NCBI RefSeq assembly: GCF_008801405.1
Contig: NZ_VZPV01000001.1
Span: 3,038,001 to 3,102,000, forward strand
Direction: 5' to 3'
Source of the DNA: Ralstonia insidiosa
GTDB taxonomy: Bacteria > Pseudomonadota > Gammaproteobacteria > Burkholderiales > Burkholderiaceae
DNA length: 64,000 nucleotides
Shown: one piece after another, positions 34,345 through 43,229 of the stretch
How positions within the stretch are numbered: position 1 is the first letter of the stretch
Layout of the letters: every line of letters begins with the position of its first letter
Notes under the pieces: generated by a model
Databases searched by the model: none
What the model saw: the letters and a program-made list of their open reading frames with translations, nothing else
What the model was told of the DNA's origin: nothing
Position numbers and translations under genes: made by a program

Positions 34345-35532
34345 ATGGCGTTTGCTGACTACCCCGTCCAGTCCCTGATGTACATCACCAACCGGCCCGA
34401 GATCGTCTTCACCGAAGGCAAGGGCTCGTGGCTGACGGATCACAACGGCAAGCGATACCTGGACTTCGTGCAAGGCTGGGCCGTCAACTGCCTCGGCCAT
34501 TCGAACGACGGCATGATCGAAGCGCTCAACGCACAGGCCAAGAAGCTGATCAACCCGAGCCCGGCCTTCTACAACGAGCCGATGGCCAAGCTGGCCGGCC
34601 TGCTGACCGCGCACAGCTGCTTCGACAAGGTGTTCTTCGCCAACAGCGGCGCCGAAGCCAACGAAGGCGCCATCAAGCTCGCGCGCAAGTGGGGCAAGAA
34701 GCATAAGAACGGCGCGTTCCAGATCATCACGTTCGACCACAGCTTCCACGGCCGCACGCTCGCCACCATGAGCGCATCGGGCAAGGCCGGCTGGGACACC
34801 ATCTTCGCGCCGCAGGTGCCGGGCTTCCCGAAGGCAATCCTGAATGACATCGCGTCGGTGGAAGCGCTGATCACCGACGAGACGGTCGGCGTGATGCTGG
34901 AGCCGGTGCAGGGCGAAGGCGGCGTACTGCCGGCCACGCCGGAGTTCATGCAGCAACTGCGCGCGCTGACCAAGAAGCACAAGATCCTGCTGATCGTCGA
35001 TGAAGTCCAAGCAGGCTGCGGCCGCTGCGGCACCCTCTTCGCCTACCAGCTCTCGAACATCGAGCCGGACATCATGACGCTGGGCAAGGGCATCGGCGGC
35101 GGCGTGCCGCTGTCGGCCCTGCTGTGCACGGATGAGGTGGCCAGCTTCGAAGCCGGCGACCAGGGCGGCACCTACAACGGCAACCCGCTGATGACGGCTG
35201 TCGGCTGCTCGGTGATCGAACAACTGCTGGCCCCGGGCTTCTTGGCCGGTGTAGAGGAGCGCGGCGCCTACCTGCGCAAGCAACTGCTGCAACTGTCGGA
35301 AGAATTCGGCCTGGCCGGCGAACGCGGCAACGGCCTGCTGCGCGCCCTGCTGCTCGGCAAAGACATCGGCGGACAACTGGTCGAAGCCGCACGCGAGATG
35401 AACCCGACGGGCCTACTGCTCAACGCGCCGCGCCCGAACATCCTGCGCTTCATGCCGGCGCTGAACGTGACGACCGAAGAAATCGACACGATGATCGGCA
35501 TGCTGCGTACCTTGCTCAAGGCGCACGCTTAA
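34345..35532 (+). CDS. argD: Acetylornithine aminotransferase-like class III aminotransferase
   Basis: A 395-residue PLP-dependent aminotransferase. Seen: NSGAEANEGAIKLAR (PLP phosphate region), HSFHGRTLATMSASG, the Asp in LLIVDEVQAGCGRCG and the Schiff-base Lys in MTLGKGIGGGVPL. ArgD converts N-acetylglutamate semialdehyde to N-acetylornithine, and some also act in lysine synthesis or arginine catabolism; the name is the best family match, not proof of role. It is preceded by a terminator and a possible leader ORF (34108-34287), suggesting conditional read-through, or an independent promoter between 34288 and 34344. Confidence 0.82.
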   Translation: MAFADYPVQSLMYITNRPEIVFTEGKGSWLTDHNGKRYLDFVQGWAVNCLGHSNDGMIEALNAQAKKLINPSPAFYNEPMAKLAGLLTAHSCFDKVFFANSGAEANEGAIKLARKWGKKHKNGAFQIITFDHSFHGRTLATMSASGKAGWDTIFAPQVPGFPKAILNDIASVEALITDETVGVMLEPVQGEGGVLPATPEFMQQLRALTKKHKILLIVDEVQAGCGRCGTLFAYQLSNIEPDIMTLGKGIGGGVPLSALLCTDEVASFEAGDQGGTYNGNPLMTAVGCSVIEQLLAPGFLAGVEERGAYLRKQLLQLSEEFGLAGERGNGLLRALLLGKDIGGQLVEAAREMNPTGLLLNAPRPNILRFMPALNVTTEEIDTMIGMLRTLLKAHA

Positions 35533-35604
35533 GCTTCAACGCATCACCCGGGGCGGCGCGCAACGCGTCGCCCTCCTCCGCTGTTTCCCACCCTGAGGTT
35601 TGCC

Positions 35605-36081
35605 ATGGCCGCAACGCATGTTGTTCCGGCCACGGGGATCGTTTTGTCTGACGATTCCGCGTGGCTCCCGCTGGACCAGATCTACGGTTTTCTCTCCCAG
35701 GAAACGCATTGGGCCCATAGCCTGCCGCGCGACGTGTTCGACCGATCGATCGCCAATTCGCTGTGCTTTGCCGCCTACTGCCTGGACGACAACGGCACGC
35801 ACGGTGAGCTCGTAGGCTTCGCACGCGCCATCACCGACCGCGCGACGTTCGCCTACCTGTGCGACGTGTTCGTACTGCCCGAGTGGCGCGGCAAGGGTGT
35901 CTCGCACGCGCTGATGGATTTCCTGCGTGAGCACCCCGAACTGCAGAGCCTGCGCCGCACGGTGCTGGTCACCACGGGTGCCGACTGGCTCTATCGCAAG
36001 CATGGATTTACCGATGTGCCCGAGGGGATCGGCTTCATGCAGTTGCATCGGCCGAACATCTACAAGACGGCAGCCACCTGA
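35605..36081 (+). CDS. GNAT-family N-acetyltransferase
   Basis: A 158-residue GNAT protein. The acetyl-CoA binding region is visible as CDVFVLPEWRGKGVSHALMDFL (the [Q/R]xxGx[G/A] equivalent is RGKGVS). The N-terminal half has DDSAWLPLDQIYGFLSQ, and the tail has RKHGFTDVPEG-type sequence. The substrate is unknown. It follows the argD-like gene by 72 bases and is probably co-transcribed with it; a bidirectional terminator closes the unit. Confidence 0.86.
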   Translation: MAATHVVPATGIVLSDDSAWLPLDQIYGFLSQETHWAHSLPRDVFDRSIANSLCFAAYCLDDNGTHGELVGFARAITDRATFAYLCDVFVLPEWRGKGVSHALMDFLREHPELQSLRRTVLVTTGADWLYRKHGFTDVPEGIGFMQLHRPNIYKTAAT

Positions 36082-36100
36082 AACGTAGGGCACACGCCAA

Positions 36101-36130
36101 AGAAAAAGCCCCGCAGTTGCGGGGCTTTCT
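36101..36130. terminator. Bidirectional terminator between the GNAT gene and livF
   Basis: AAAGCCCCGCA (36105-36115) pairs with TGCGGGGCTTT (36118-36128), flanked by an A-run on one side and T residues on the other. It serves two convergent genes. Confidence 0.88.
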
Positions 36131-36148
36131 CATGGCACTGCGAGATGC

Positions 36149-36865
36149 TTATTCGCCCAGGTAGGCGGCACGCACCTTCGGGTCGTCCAGCATCTGCTTG
36201 GCATCACCGCTCATGGTGATGAGACCGGAGTCCATCACGTAGCCGCGGTGTGCTGCCTGCAGTGCCAGGCGTGCGTTCTGCTCAACGAGCAGCACGGTCA
36301 CGCCTTGCGACGAGATATCGCGCACAACCTCGAAGATCTTCTCCACCATGATCGGCGAGAGACCCATCGACGGCTCGTCCAGCAGCAGCAACTTCGGTTG
36401 GCTCATCAGCGCACGCGCCATGGCCAGCATCTGCTGCTCGCCGCCCGACATCGTGCCGGCCAGCTGGTTGGCTCGCTCTTTCAGGCGCGGGAAGATGCCG
36501 AACATGCGGTCGATGTCGGCCTTGATCTGCGCCTCGTCGTTGCGCGTGAAGGCACCCATCTGCAGGTTCTCGACGATGGTCATGCGCGCAAACACGCCGC
36601 GGCCTTCCGGCACCATCGCCAGGCCCTGCTTGAGCAGGTTGTAGCTCGGCACGCCCTTGATGGACTTGCCCAGATACTGCACGTCGCCGGCGGCCCAACC
36701 CTGCAGGCCGGTGATGGCCTTCATGGTGGTCGTCTTGCCGGCGCCGTTGGCACCGATCAGCGTGACCAACTCACCTTCGCGAATCTCCAGATCCACGCCC
36801 TTGACTGCCTGGATGCCGCCGTAGGCGACCTTCAGGCCGTCGATCTTCAACATTACTGGTTTCAT
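36149..36865 (-). CDS. livF: Branched-chain amino acid ABC transporter ATPase LivF
   Basis: A 238-residue ABC ATPase: Walker A GANGAGKTT, signature MSGGEQQMLAMARAL and Walker B LLLLDEPSMGLSP are all present, with the H-loop region VLLVEQNA. This is the LivF type that pairs with LivG to power uptake of leucine, isoleucine and valine. It is the last gene of livHMGF, 16 bases after livG. Starts at 36865 and, five codons in, 36853 (MLKIDGLK) are both reasonable. Confidence 0.94.
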   Translation of the reverse strand: MKPVMLKIDGLKVAYGGIQAVKGVDLEIREGELVTLIGANGAGKTTTMKAITGLQGWAAGDVQYLGKSIKGVPSYNLLKQGLAMVPEGRGVFARMTIVENLQMGAFTRNDEAQIKADIDRMFGIFPRLKERANQLAGTMSGGEQQMLAMARALMSQPKLLLLDEPSMGLSPIMVEKIFEVVRDISSQGVTVLLVEQNARLALQAAHRGYVMDSGLITMSGDAKQMLDDPKVRAAYLGE

Positions 36866-36881
36866 ATTCCGTTCCTCCGCA

Positions 36882-37658
36882 TCAGTGCGCCGATGCGCCG
36901 AGGTAGGCCTCGATCACGGCCGGGTTGCTCTGCACTTCCTGCGGCAGGCCTTGCGCGATCACCTTGCCGTAGTCCAGCACGGTCAGGCGGTTGCACAGGC
37001 CCATCACCAGCTTCACGTCGTGTTCGATCAGCAGGATGGTTTTACCGTCGGAACGGATCTTGTCGAGTAGGCCACGGAGTTCCACCTTTTCCGTGGCGTT
37101 CATGCCGGCAGCCGGTTCGTCCAGGGCCAGCAGCTTGGGCTGCGTGGCCAGGGCGCGCGCGATCTCCAGACGACGCTGGTGACCATACGACAGGTTGCGC
37201 GCCGTGTAGTTGGCGTACTTGCCAATACCGACATACTCCAGCAGGTCGTGCGCCCAGTCTTCGATGGAGGCTTCTTCCTCACGTGCGGACTTCGTGCGGA
37301 ACACTGCGCCGATCAGGCCGGCCTTGGTACGCACGTGGCGGCCGACCATGACGTTTTCCGCCGCAGTCATGTCGCCAAACAGGCGGATGTTCTGGAACGT
37401 ACGGGCGATACCGGCCTTGGCCACTTCATGCACGGCGGTCGGCTGGTAGGGTGTACCGCCCAGCACGAACTCGCCGGCGTCGGGCGTGTACAGGCCCGTG
37501 ATGACGTTGAAGAACGTGGTCTTGCCGGCACCGTTCGGGCCGATCAGACCGTAGATTTCGCCTTCGCGAATTTCCAGGCTCACGTCGGACAGCGCTTGCA
37601 GGCCGCCGAAACGCTTCTGCACTCCTCGGATCGAGAGGAGGACGTTGTTATTGCTCAT
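36882..37658 (-). CDS. livG: Branched-chain amino acid ABC transporter ATPase LivG
   Basis: A 258-residue ABC ATPase with Walker A GPNGAGKTTFFN, an unusual signature LSYGHQRRLEIARAL, and Walker B LLALDEPAAGMNATEK, the typical LivG forms, plus LIEHDVKLVMGLC and a C-terminal extension ending EAYLGA. The ATG at 37658 (MSNNNVLLSI) was chosen; an upstream in-frame ATG falls within livM. It lies 13 bases after livM. Confidence 0.94.
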   Translation of the reverse strand: MSNNNVLLSIRGVQKRFGGLQALSDVSLEIREGEIYGLIGPNGAGKTTFFNVITGLYTPDAGEFVLGGTPYQPTAVHEVAKAGIARTFQNIRLFGDMTAAENVMVGRHVRTKAGLIGAVFRTKSAREEEASIEDWAHDLLEYVGIGKYANYTARNLSYGHQRRLEIARALATQPKLLALDEPAAGMNATEKVELRGLLDKIRSDGKTILLIEHDVKLVMGLCNRLTVLDYGKVIAQGLPQEVQSNPAVIEAYLGASAH

Positions 37659-37671
37659 GTGCGTGCCTCCA

Positions 37672-38799
37672 TCAGATACGGGACAGTCCACCGGCCCGCT
37701 GCTTTTGCGGACGGTCTTCCTTGCGCGGCGAGGGCCACAGGCCCGACGGGCGATACAGCATCACCCCGACCATCGCCAGGCCGAACAGCAACTGACGCAG
37801 CACTTCCGCTTCCACGATCACATGGCCGAACAGCTTGTTCTGTACCGGCTCGGCCAACGCACGCAGCAACTCCTGGAAACCCACCAGCAAGATGCCGCCC
37901 AGGATCACGCCCGGGATATGGCCCATGCCGCCCAGCACCACGATCGCCAGAATGTAGATCGACTCCCACAGCACGAACGATTCCGGTGACACAAAGCCCT
38001 GGAACGACGCGAACATCGCCCCCGACACGCCACCGAACGACGCGCCCATCGCAAAGGCCAGCAGCTTGATGTTGCGGGTGTTGATGCCCATCGCTTTGGC
38101 AGCGATTTCATCTTCACGCAGCGCCACCCATGCACGACCGATACGCGAGTTCTGCAACCGCAGGCACACGATGATGATGATCGCGGCCAGGAGCACGAAC
38201 AGGTAGTAGTACATGTAGACCGAGTCGAAGCGGATGCCGAAGAAGTCATGGCGCTTCGAGAAGTCGAACCCGAAGATCTTGACCGGCTCGATCAGGTTGA
38301 TGCCCTTCGGACCGTTGGTGATGTTCACCGGGCGGTCGAGGTTGTTCATGAAGATCCGGATGATTTCACCAAAGCCCAGCGTCACGATGGCGAGATAGTC
38401 ACCGCGCAGCTTCAGCACCGGCGTGCCCAGCAAGATGCCGAACAACGCCGCCAGCCCGGCACCCAGCGGGATCACCCACCAGACGATGAGGTGCAGCCCA
38501 TTGGGAAACAGGTTGTGGATCCACTCAAACTGGTTGGACAGGTGCGGCGAACCCAGCAACGCCATCATGTAGGCACCCACCGCGTAGAACGCGATGTAGC
38601 CCAGATCGAGCAGGCCGGCAAAGCCCACCACGATGTTCAGGCCCAGGGCCAGCATGATGTACAGCAGTGCGAAGTCCAGCACGCGCACCCAGTAGTTGCC
38701 ACCTGCGGCACCCACGATGAACGGCGCAAAGATCGCGAGGATCAGGAAGCCGTAGAGCGCGGCGCGCGTCTTCATCGGCGCTTTGAAGTTTTCTGTCAT
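37672..38799 (-). CDS. livM: Branched-chain amino acid ABC transporter permease LivM
   Basis: A 375-residue inner-membrane permease with around ten hydrophobic segments. The LivM/BPD_transp_2 hallmarks are present: ALGLNIVVGFAGLLDLGYIAFYAVGAY early and the cytoplasmic loop RIGRAWVALREDEIAAKAMGIN containing the EAA-like contact. The start at 38799 is preferred (MTENFKAPMKTR) since the earlier in-frame ATG lies in livH. It is 10 bases after livH. Confidence 0.94.
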   Translation of the reverse strand: MTENFKAPMKTRAALYGFLILAIFAPFIVGAAGGNYWVRVLDFALLYIMLALGLNIVVGFAGLLDLGYIAFYAVGAYMMALLGSPHLSNQFEWIHNLFPNGLHLIVWWVIPLGAGLAALFGILLGTPVLKLRGDYLAIVTLGFGEIIRIFMNNLDRPVNITNGPKGINLIEPVKIFGFDFSKRHDFFGIRFDSVYMYYYLFVLLAAIIIIVCLRLQNSRIGRAWVALREDEIAAKAMGINTRNIKLLAFAMGASFGGVSGAMFASFQGFVSPESFVLWESIYILAIVVLGGMGHIPGVILGGILLVGFQELLRALAEPVQNKLFGHVIVEAEVLRQLLFGLAMVGVMLYRPSGLWPSPRKEDRPQKQRAGGLSRI

Positions 38800-38809
38800 G
38801 GCGCTCCCC

Positions 38810-39745
38810 TTATGCGCGGTCCGCAACGCGTTCGCCCATGATGCCGGACGGGCGGAACAGCAGCACGCCAATCAGCACGATGAACGCGAACACATCCTGG
38901 TAGTTCGAACCGAACACACCGCCAGTCAGATCCCCAATGTAGCCGGCACCCAATGCCTCGATCAGGCCCAGCAGCATGCCGCCAACCATGGCGCCCGCCA
39001 GGTTGCCGATGCCGCCCAGCACTGCGGCGGTAAACGCCTTCAGACCGGGGATGAAGCCCATGTAGAAGTGAGCGTTGCCGTAGTTGGTCGCCATCATCAC
39101 GCCTGCGACGGCTGCCAGGGCAGCGCCGATCATGAACGTGGCGGAGATCACGAAGTTCGGATTGACGCCCATCAGGCCTGCCACACGCTGGTTCTCGGCG
39201 GTAGCGCGCATGGCGCGGCCGAGCTTGGTGCGGTTGACCAGCAGGATCAGCCCGATCATCACCAGGATAGCCACCACGATGATGACGATTTCCTTGCCGG
39301 TGATGGTCGCGCCCGTAGAGCCGATGTCGATCGGGTTCGAGGGCAGCAGTTGCGGGAAGGTCAGCGGGTTACGCGACCAGATCATCATCGCCAGGGTCTG
39401 CAGCACGATCGACACGCCGATGGCGGTGATCAGCGGTGCCAGACGCGGCGCATTGCGCAGCGGCCGGTAGGCAACCCGTTCGATGGTGTACGCCACGATG
39501 GCACAGACCGGCATTGCAAACAGCAGCGCAATGACAAGCGTGAGCCAGTCAGGCAGATTGGGGAAGTACTTCTGGAGGAAGTTGATGGCAGTCAGGGCAG
39601 ACATTGCACCGACCATCAGGACATCGCCGTGGGCGAAGTTGATGATGCCGAGAATACCGTAGACCATGGTGTAGCCCAGTGCGATCAGCGCGTAAATGCT
39701 GCCGAGCACCAGACCGTTCACGATCTGCTGGATAAAGATATCCAT
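38810..39745 (-). CDS. livH: Branched-chain amino acid ABC transporter permease LivH
   Basis: A 311-residue permease beginning MDIFIQQIVNGLVLGSIYAL and containing ALGYTMVYGILGIINFAHGDV, the LivH signature, with a late loop RAMRATAENQRVAGLMGVN that contacts the ATPases. First gene of the tightly packed livHMGF block. It begins 230 bases after the livK stop; a terminator-like hairpin sits in that gap, so livK is likely expressed more highly than the rest. Confidence 0.94.
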   Translation of the reverse strand: MDIFIQQIVNGLVLGSIYALIALGYTMVYGILGIINFAHGDVLMVGAMSALTAINFLQKYFPNLPDWLTLVIALLFAMPVCAIVAYTIERVAYRPLRNAPRLAPLITAIGVSIVLQTLAMMIWSRNPLTFPQLLPSNPIDIGSTGATITGKEIVIIVVAILVMIGLILLVNRTKLGRAMRATAENQRVAGLMGVNPNFVISATFMIGAALAAVAGVMMATNYGNAHFYMGFIPGLKAFTAAVLGGIGNLAGAMVGGMLLGLIEALGAGYIGDLTGGVFGSNYQDVFAFIVLIGVLLFRPSGIMGERVADRA

Positions 39746-39895
39746 GAGAACAGCTCCTGCTATGCCTTGCTTTGTTGTAGGCGACGGGATGGCGTGCCCG
39801 CAAGGTATGCGATCAATCGGATGGGTAAGGTGAGGTTGCTGGTAAGCGGCCTGCCGACACGCCCATGGTGAGGGCCTTGTTTCACTGGCGAGGCT

Positions 39896-39936
39896 ATAAA
39901 AAACGGCACCGCAAGGGTATGCGCGGTGCCGTTTTT
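39896..39936 (-). terminator. Terminator between livK and livH
   Basis: A 14-bp stem, AAAAACGGCACCGC (39899-39912) with GCGGTGCCGTTTTT (39923-39936), gives a T-run on the minus strand just after the livK stop. Partial read-through would supply livHMGF. Confidence 0.9.
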
Positions 39937-39975
39937 AAGGGCAAATCGTAATGAGAATCGCCCTTCGATTACTGA

Positions 39976-41184
39976 TTACATCTTCACAACGTCAAGGACG
40001 GTCTTCTTCTTGTCCTTGTAGTTGTACAGGGTGATGGAGCCTTGCTTCAGGTCACCCTTCTCGTCAAACGAGATGTTGCCGATCACGCCGTTGTAGTTGG
40101 TTGCCGGCATGGCAGCCAGGATCTTGGCCGCATCGGTCGAGTTGGCACGCTTCATCGCGTCGATGATCACGTTGACAGCGTCATACGTGAACGGTGCGTA
40201 GATCTGCACCGGCGTGTGGAAACGGTCTTGGTACTTCTTGTCGAAGTCCGCGCCCTTTTCCATCTTCGACAGCGCCAGGCCTGCTTCCGAGCAGACGATG
40301 TTGTCGATGGCGTCGCCCGCCAGTTCAGCAACCTTGTCGGTACACACGCCGTCGCCGCCAACGATCTTGGCCGTGATGCCCAGTTCCTTGGCTTGCTTGG
40401 CGAAAGGACCGCCGGTGGCATCCATACCGCCGTACATGATCACGTCCGGCTTCTTGCCCTTGATCTTGGTCAGAATGGCCTTGAAGTCGGTGGCCTTGTC
40501 GTTGGTGGCTTCACGTGCCACCACGTTCACGCCGTCGGCCTTCGCGGTCTTCTCGAACTCGTCGGCCAGGCCCTTACCGTAGGCAGTGGCATCGTCAACG
40601 ATGGCCACGGTCTTCGCGCCCAGGGTCTTCGCGGCGTAGTTGGCCAGTGCCGGACCTTGCTGCGCGTCGGTCGCAACCACGCGGTAGGTCGTCTTGAAGC
40701 CTTGCTTGGTGTAGTCGGGGTTGGTCGACGACGGCGAGATCTGCACGATGCCTGCATCGCTGTAGATCTTGGACGCCGGGATCGAAACACCTGAGTTCAG
40801 GTGGCCAACGATGGCAACAACGTGCTCGTCAACCAGCTTCTGCGCCACGGCGGTGCCGGTCTTCGGGTCGCCCGCATCGTCTTCACCGACCAGTTCCAGC
40901 TTGATCTTCTTGCCGTCGATGGTCAGGCCTTCCTTGTTGGCTTCTTCAACGGCCAGGCGTGCACCGTTTTCGTTGTCTTTGCCAAGGTGAGCAATACCGC
41001 CCGTGAGCGGAGCCGCGTGACCGATCTTGACGACGGTCTCGCCGCCGCCAGCAGCAGCGGCCGGAGCCGACGTTGCTGCAGGTGCAGCAGCTTGGTCTGC
41101 GGGCTTTTCCTCGTTCTTACCGCAAGCTGCTACGAGTGCCACGGCAGCCGCAAGCGGCAGAACTTTGGCAAACTTGATTTGCAT
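39976..41184 (-). CDS. livK: Branched-chain amino acid ABC transporter substrate-binding protein LivK
   Basis: A 402-residue periplasmic binding protein. The N terminus MQIKFAKVLPLAAAVAL is followed by VAACGKNEE, so it may be a lipoprotein rather than freely soluble. An Ala-rich linker (about 25-50) leads to KIGHAAPLTGGIAHLGKDNENGA and AIVGHLNSGVSIPAS, the LivJ/LivK binding fold. It captures leucine, isoleucine or valine for LivHMGF. A promoter and an inverted repeat lie about 70-120 bases upstream. Confidence 0.93.
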   Translation of the reverse strand: MQIKFAKVLPLAAAVALVAACGKNEEKPADQAAAPAATSAPAAAAGGGETVVKIGHAAPLTGGIAHLGKDNENGARLAVEEANKEGLTIDGKKIKLELVGEDDAGDPKTGTAVAQKLVDEHVVAIVGHLNSGVSIPASKIYSDAGIVQISPSSTNPDYTKQGFKTTYRVVATDAQQGPALANYAAKTLGAKTVAIVDDATAYGKGLADEFEKTAKADGVNVVAREATNDKATDFKAILTKIKGKKPDVIMYGGMDATGGPFAKQAKELGITAKIVGGDGVCTDKVAELAGDAIDNIVCSEAGLALSKMEKGADFDKKYQDRFHTPVQIYAPFTYDAVNVIIDAMKRANSTDAAKILAAMPATNYNGVIGNISFDEKGDLKQGSITLYNYKDKKKTVLDVVKM

Positions 41185-41254
41185 GAGTGATCTCCTAGAT
41201 CTCGCAAGAGCAAGAAGAGCGTCCTGCCTCCCGGCCGCTCCCCCTGCGCCGATT

Positions 41255-41303
41255 GTTTCAATTTGAAACGCGCGAATTGTATCCCCTTTTTTTGCGGATG
41301 CAA
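41255..41303 (-). promoter_or_regulatory. livK promoter with inverted repeat at the start region
   Basis: On the minus strand, -35 TTGCAT (41298-41303) and -10 TACAAT (41276-41281) have a 16-base spacer. Just downstream, GTTTCA-ATT-TGAAAC (41255-41269, plus-strand coordinates) forms an inverted repeat around the predicted start site, suitable for an operator. Confidence 0.5.
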
Positions 41304-41520
41304 TACGCGTCGCAACAACGATTTTTACAGTAACTACGCCGCTTTACGGGCTTTCCCCAATGCCCAAACAGGCGTCATTTCGCGCAGGCATTCGCGAATG
41401 GCAGGCAGATATATCAAGAAGCATGCCAGAGTAGGGGAAACCCTGTACCGGCGCGGCTTGGCGGGCGATCCGCACGGCAAATCAAGGCTTTACAGGCATT
41501 GAAGCCGTTTTTGCGATGCA
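41304..41520. other. Rest of the livK-ispH intergenic region, no gene seen
   Basis: The livK-ispH gap spans 41185-41648. Apart from the livK promoter and the ispH terminator I see no convincing reading frame, tRNA or repeat in it; open frames here are short and lack ribosome sites. Confidence 0.6.
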
Positions 41521-41556
41521 CAAAACAAAACGGCCACTCCAGTTTGAGTGGCCGTT
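41521..41556 (-). terminator. Terminator downstream of ispH
   Basis: An 11-bp stem, AACGGCCACTC (41529-41539) with GAGTGGCCGTT (41546-41556), is followed on the minus strand by a T-rich run. It is about 92 bases after the ispH stop. Confidence 0.85.
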
Positions 41557-41648
41557 CGCATGTCAAAAGCGCTTTATGCACCGCATTAGGGCGCACCGCT
41601 TTTGTGCGCGCATTCCCCGCAATTAAGTGGGCATTTACATAATCGACT

Positions 41649-42623
41649 TCAATTGATTTGAAGTCCCCTCGGAAGAGGGAAGGACATGTTTTCTTGAATG
41701 CCCTCGAGCGGACGCACGGTGCGCGCACCCAGCACCTTGAGCCGATCGACGATCGACTGCGCGAGCTCTTCCGGTGCCGAAGCGCCCGCCGTCAGGCCCA
41801 CGCGGCGCTTGCCGGCCACCCACTCGGGCTTCACCTGCTCGGGTGTATCCACCATATAGGCAGGCACGCCGAGCTTCTCGGCCAGTTCGCGCAGGCGATT
41901 CGAGTTAGAGCTGTTCGGGCTACCCACCACGATGACCACCTCCACCTGCGGCGCCATGAACTTCACAGCGTCCTGGCGGTTCTGCGTGGCATAGCAGATG
42001 TCCTGCTTCTTGGGTTCGTTCACGGCAGGAAAGCGCGACTTGATGGCGGCCACGATCTCCTGCGTCTCATCCACCGACAGCGTGGTCTGCGTGACATAGG
42101 CCAGTCGCGTCGGGTCCTTCACCGCGAGATGCGCCACGTCATCGACGGATTCAACAAGCAGCATGCCGTCGTTGGCCTGGCCCATGGTGCCCTCCACTTC
42201 GGGGTGCCCCTTGTGGCCGATCATGATGATCTCGAAGCCCTGTGAGCGCATCTTCGAAACCTCGACGTGCACCTTGGTCACCAGAGGGCAGGTCGCATCG
42301 AACACACGCAGACCGCGCGCCTCTGCCGCCTCGCGCACTGCGCGGGACACGCCATGCGCGCTGAAGATGACCGTGCCGCCCACCGGCACATCGTCCAGCT
42401 CCTGCACGAACACCGCACCCTTGTTGCGCAGATCGCTCACCACATAGGCGTTGTGCACGATCTCGTGGCGCACGTAGATGGGCGCGCCAAACAGCTGCAA
42501 CGCACGCTCGACGATCTCGATGGCGCGGTCCACGCCAGCACAGAAGCCACGCGGCTGCGCGAGCAGAACCTCAGCATCGATCTGGGTGACTGGGTCGACC
42601 GGGGTGTTCATGGTGGTGCTCAT
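41649..42623 (-). CDS. ispH: 4-Hydroxy-3-methylbut-2-enyl diphosphate reductase
   Basis: A 324-residue Fe-S enzyme, the last step of the MEP isoprenoid pathway, making IPP and DMAPP. The three cluster cysteines are in QPRGFCAGVDRA, FDATCPLVTKVH and DICYATQNRQ; the catalytic Glu region HPEVEGTMGQ is present. A 15-residue N-terminal extension precedes the core. Its ATG overlaps the fkpB stop by one base (TAATG), the usual fkpB-ispH coupling seen in proteobacteria. Confidence 0.96.
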   Translation of the reverse strand: MSTTMNTPVDPVTQIDAEVLLAQPRGFCAGVDRAIEIVERALQLFGAPIYVRHEIVHNAYVVSDLRNKGAVFVQELDDVPVGGTVIFSAHGVSRAVREAAEARGLRVFDATCPLVTKVHVEVSKMRSQGFEIIMIGHKGHPEVEGTMGQANDGMLLVESVDDVAHLAVKDPTRLAYVTQTTLSVDETQEIVAAIKSRFPAVNEPKKQDICYATQNRQDAVKFMAPQVEVVIVVGSPNSSNSNRLRELAEKLGVPAYMVDTPEQVKPEWVAGKRRVGLTAGASAPEELAQSIVDRLKVLGARTVRPLEGIQENMSFPLPRGLQIN

Positions 42624-43108
42624 TACAGAATGCCGATCAGCTGGACTTCAAACAGGATGGTCTGCCCAGCCAGCGGGTGGTTGAAATCGAACAGCGCGGA
42701 GGTCTCGCCAATCTCTTTGAGTACGCCGGCGTATTTACCACCGCTCGGCGCGTTGAATTCGACAAGGTCGCCCGGCTGGTAATCCTCTTCAAACGAGGAG
42801 TTCTCACGCAGCGTCGCCAGCGACACGCGCTGCAGCAGCTCCGGATTGCGCGGGCCGAATGCATGCTCGGGCGCCAGGCGGAACGTCGTGCGCTCGCCCT
42901 CGCGCATACCGAACAGCGCCTGCTCCAGCGTCGGTGCCAGTTGCCCCTGACCGAGCAGCAGCGTCGCAGGCTTGTCACCAAAGGTGGTAACGACGTCCGT
43001 ATCGTTCTCCAGGGCGACGCGGTAGTGCAGCGTCAAATAGGAATCCGCCCCAACTACCTTGCCTGCGCCGCTTGCCGACGCCTGATTCGTCAAATCTTGC
43101 ACGCTCAA
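42623..43108 (-). CDS. fkpB: FKBP-type peptidyl-prolyl cis-trans isomerase, SlpA/FkpB type
   Basis: A 161-residue SlyD-like FKBP. It opens with a 20-residue leader, then LTLHYRVALENDTDV and a D.PATLLLGQGQLAPTLEQAL segment, with the inserted flap (GERTTFRLAPEHAFGPRNPELLQRV) typical of SlyD/SlpA, ending FDFNHPLAGQTILFEV. It assists protein folding in the cytosol. It is directly ahead of ispH on the same strand and is divergent from radC with 121 bases between the starts. Confidence 0.92.
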   Translation of the reverse strand: MSVQDLTNQASASGAGKVVGADSYLTLHYRVALENDTDVVTTFGDKPATLLLGQGQLAPTLEQALFGMREGERTTFRLAPEHAFGPRNPELLQRVSLATLRENSSFEEDYQPGDLVEFNAPSGGKYAGVLKEIGETSALFDFNHPLAGQTILFEVQLIGIL

Positions 43109-43229
43109 CCTGCTTGACCAAAAAGTAACCCGTTATTGTACGTCAGCCCTCCTCTCGGGCGCTGGCGCGGCGCCTGCTCCACACGGGCCGCGCGCGGGCA
43201 ATCAACGCCCTCCCCCTAACACTATCTAT

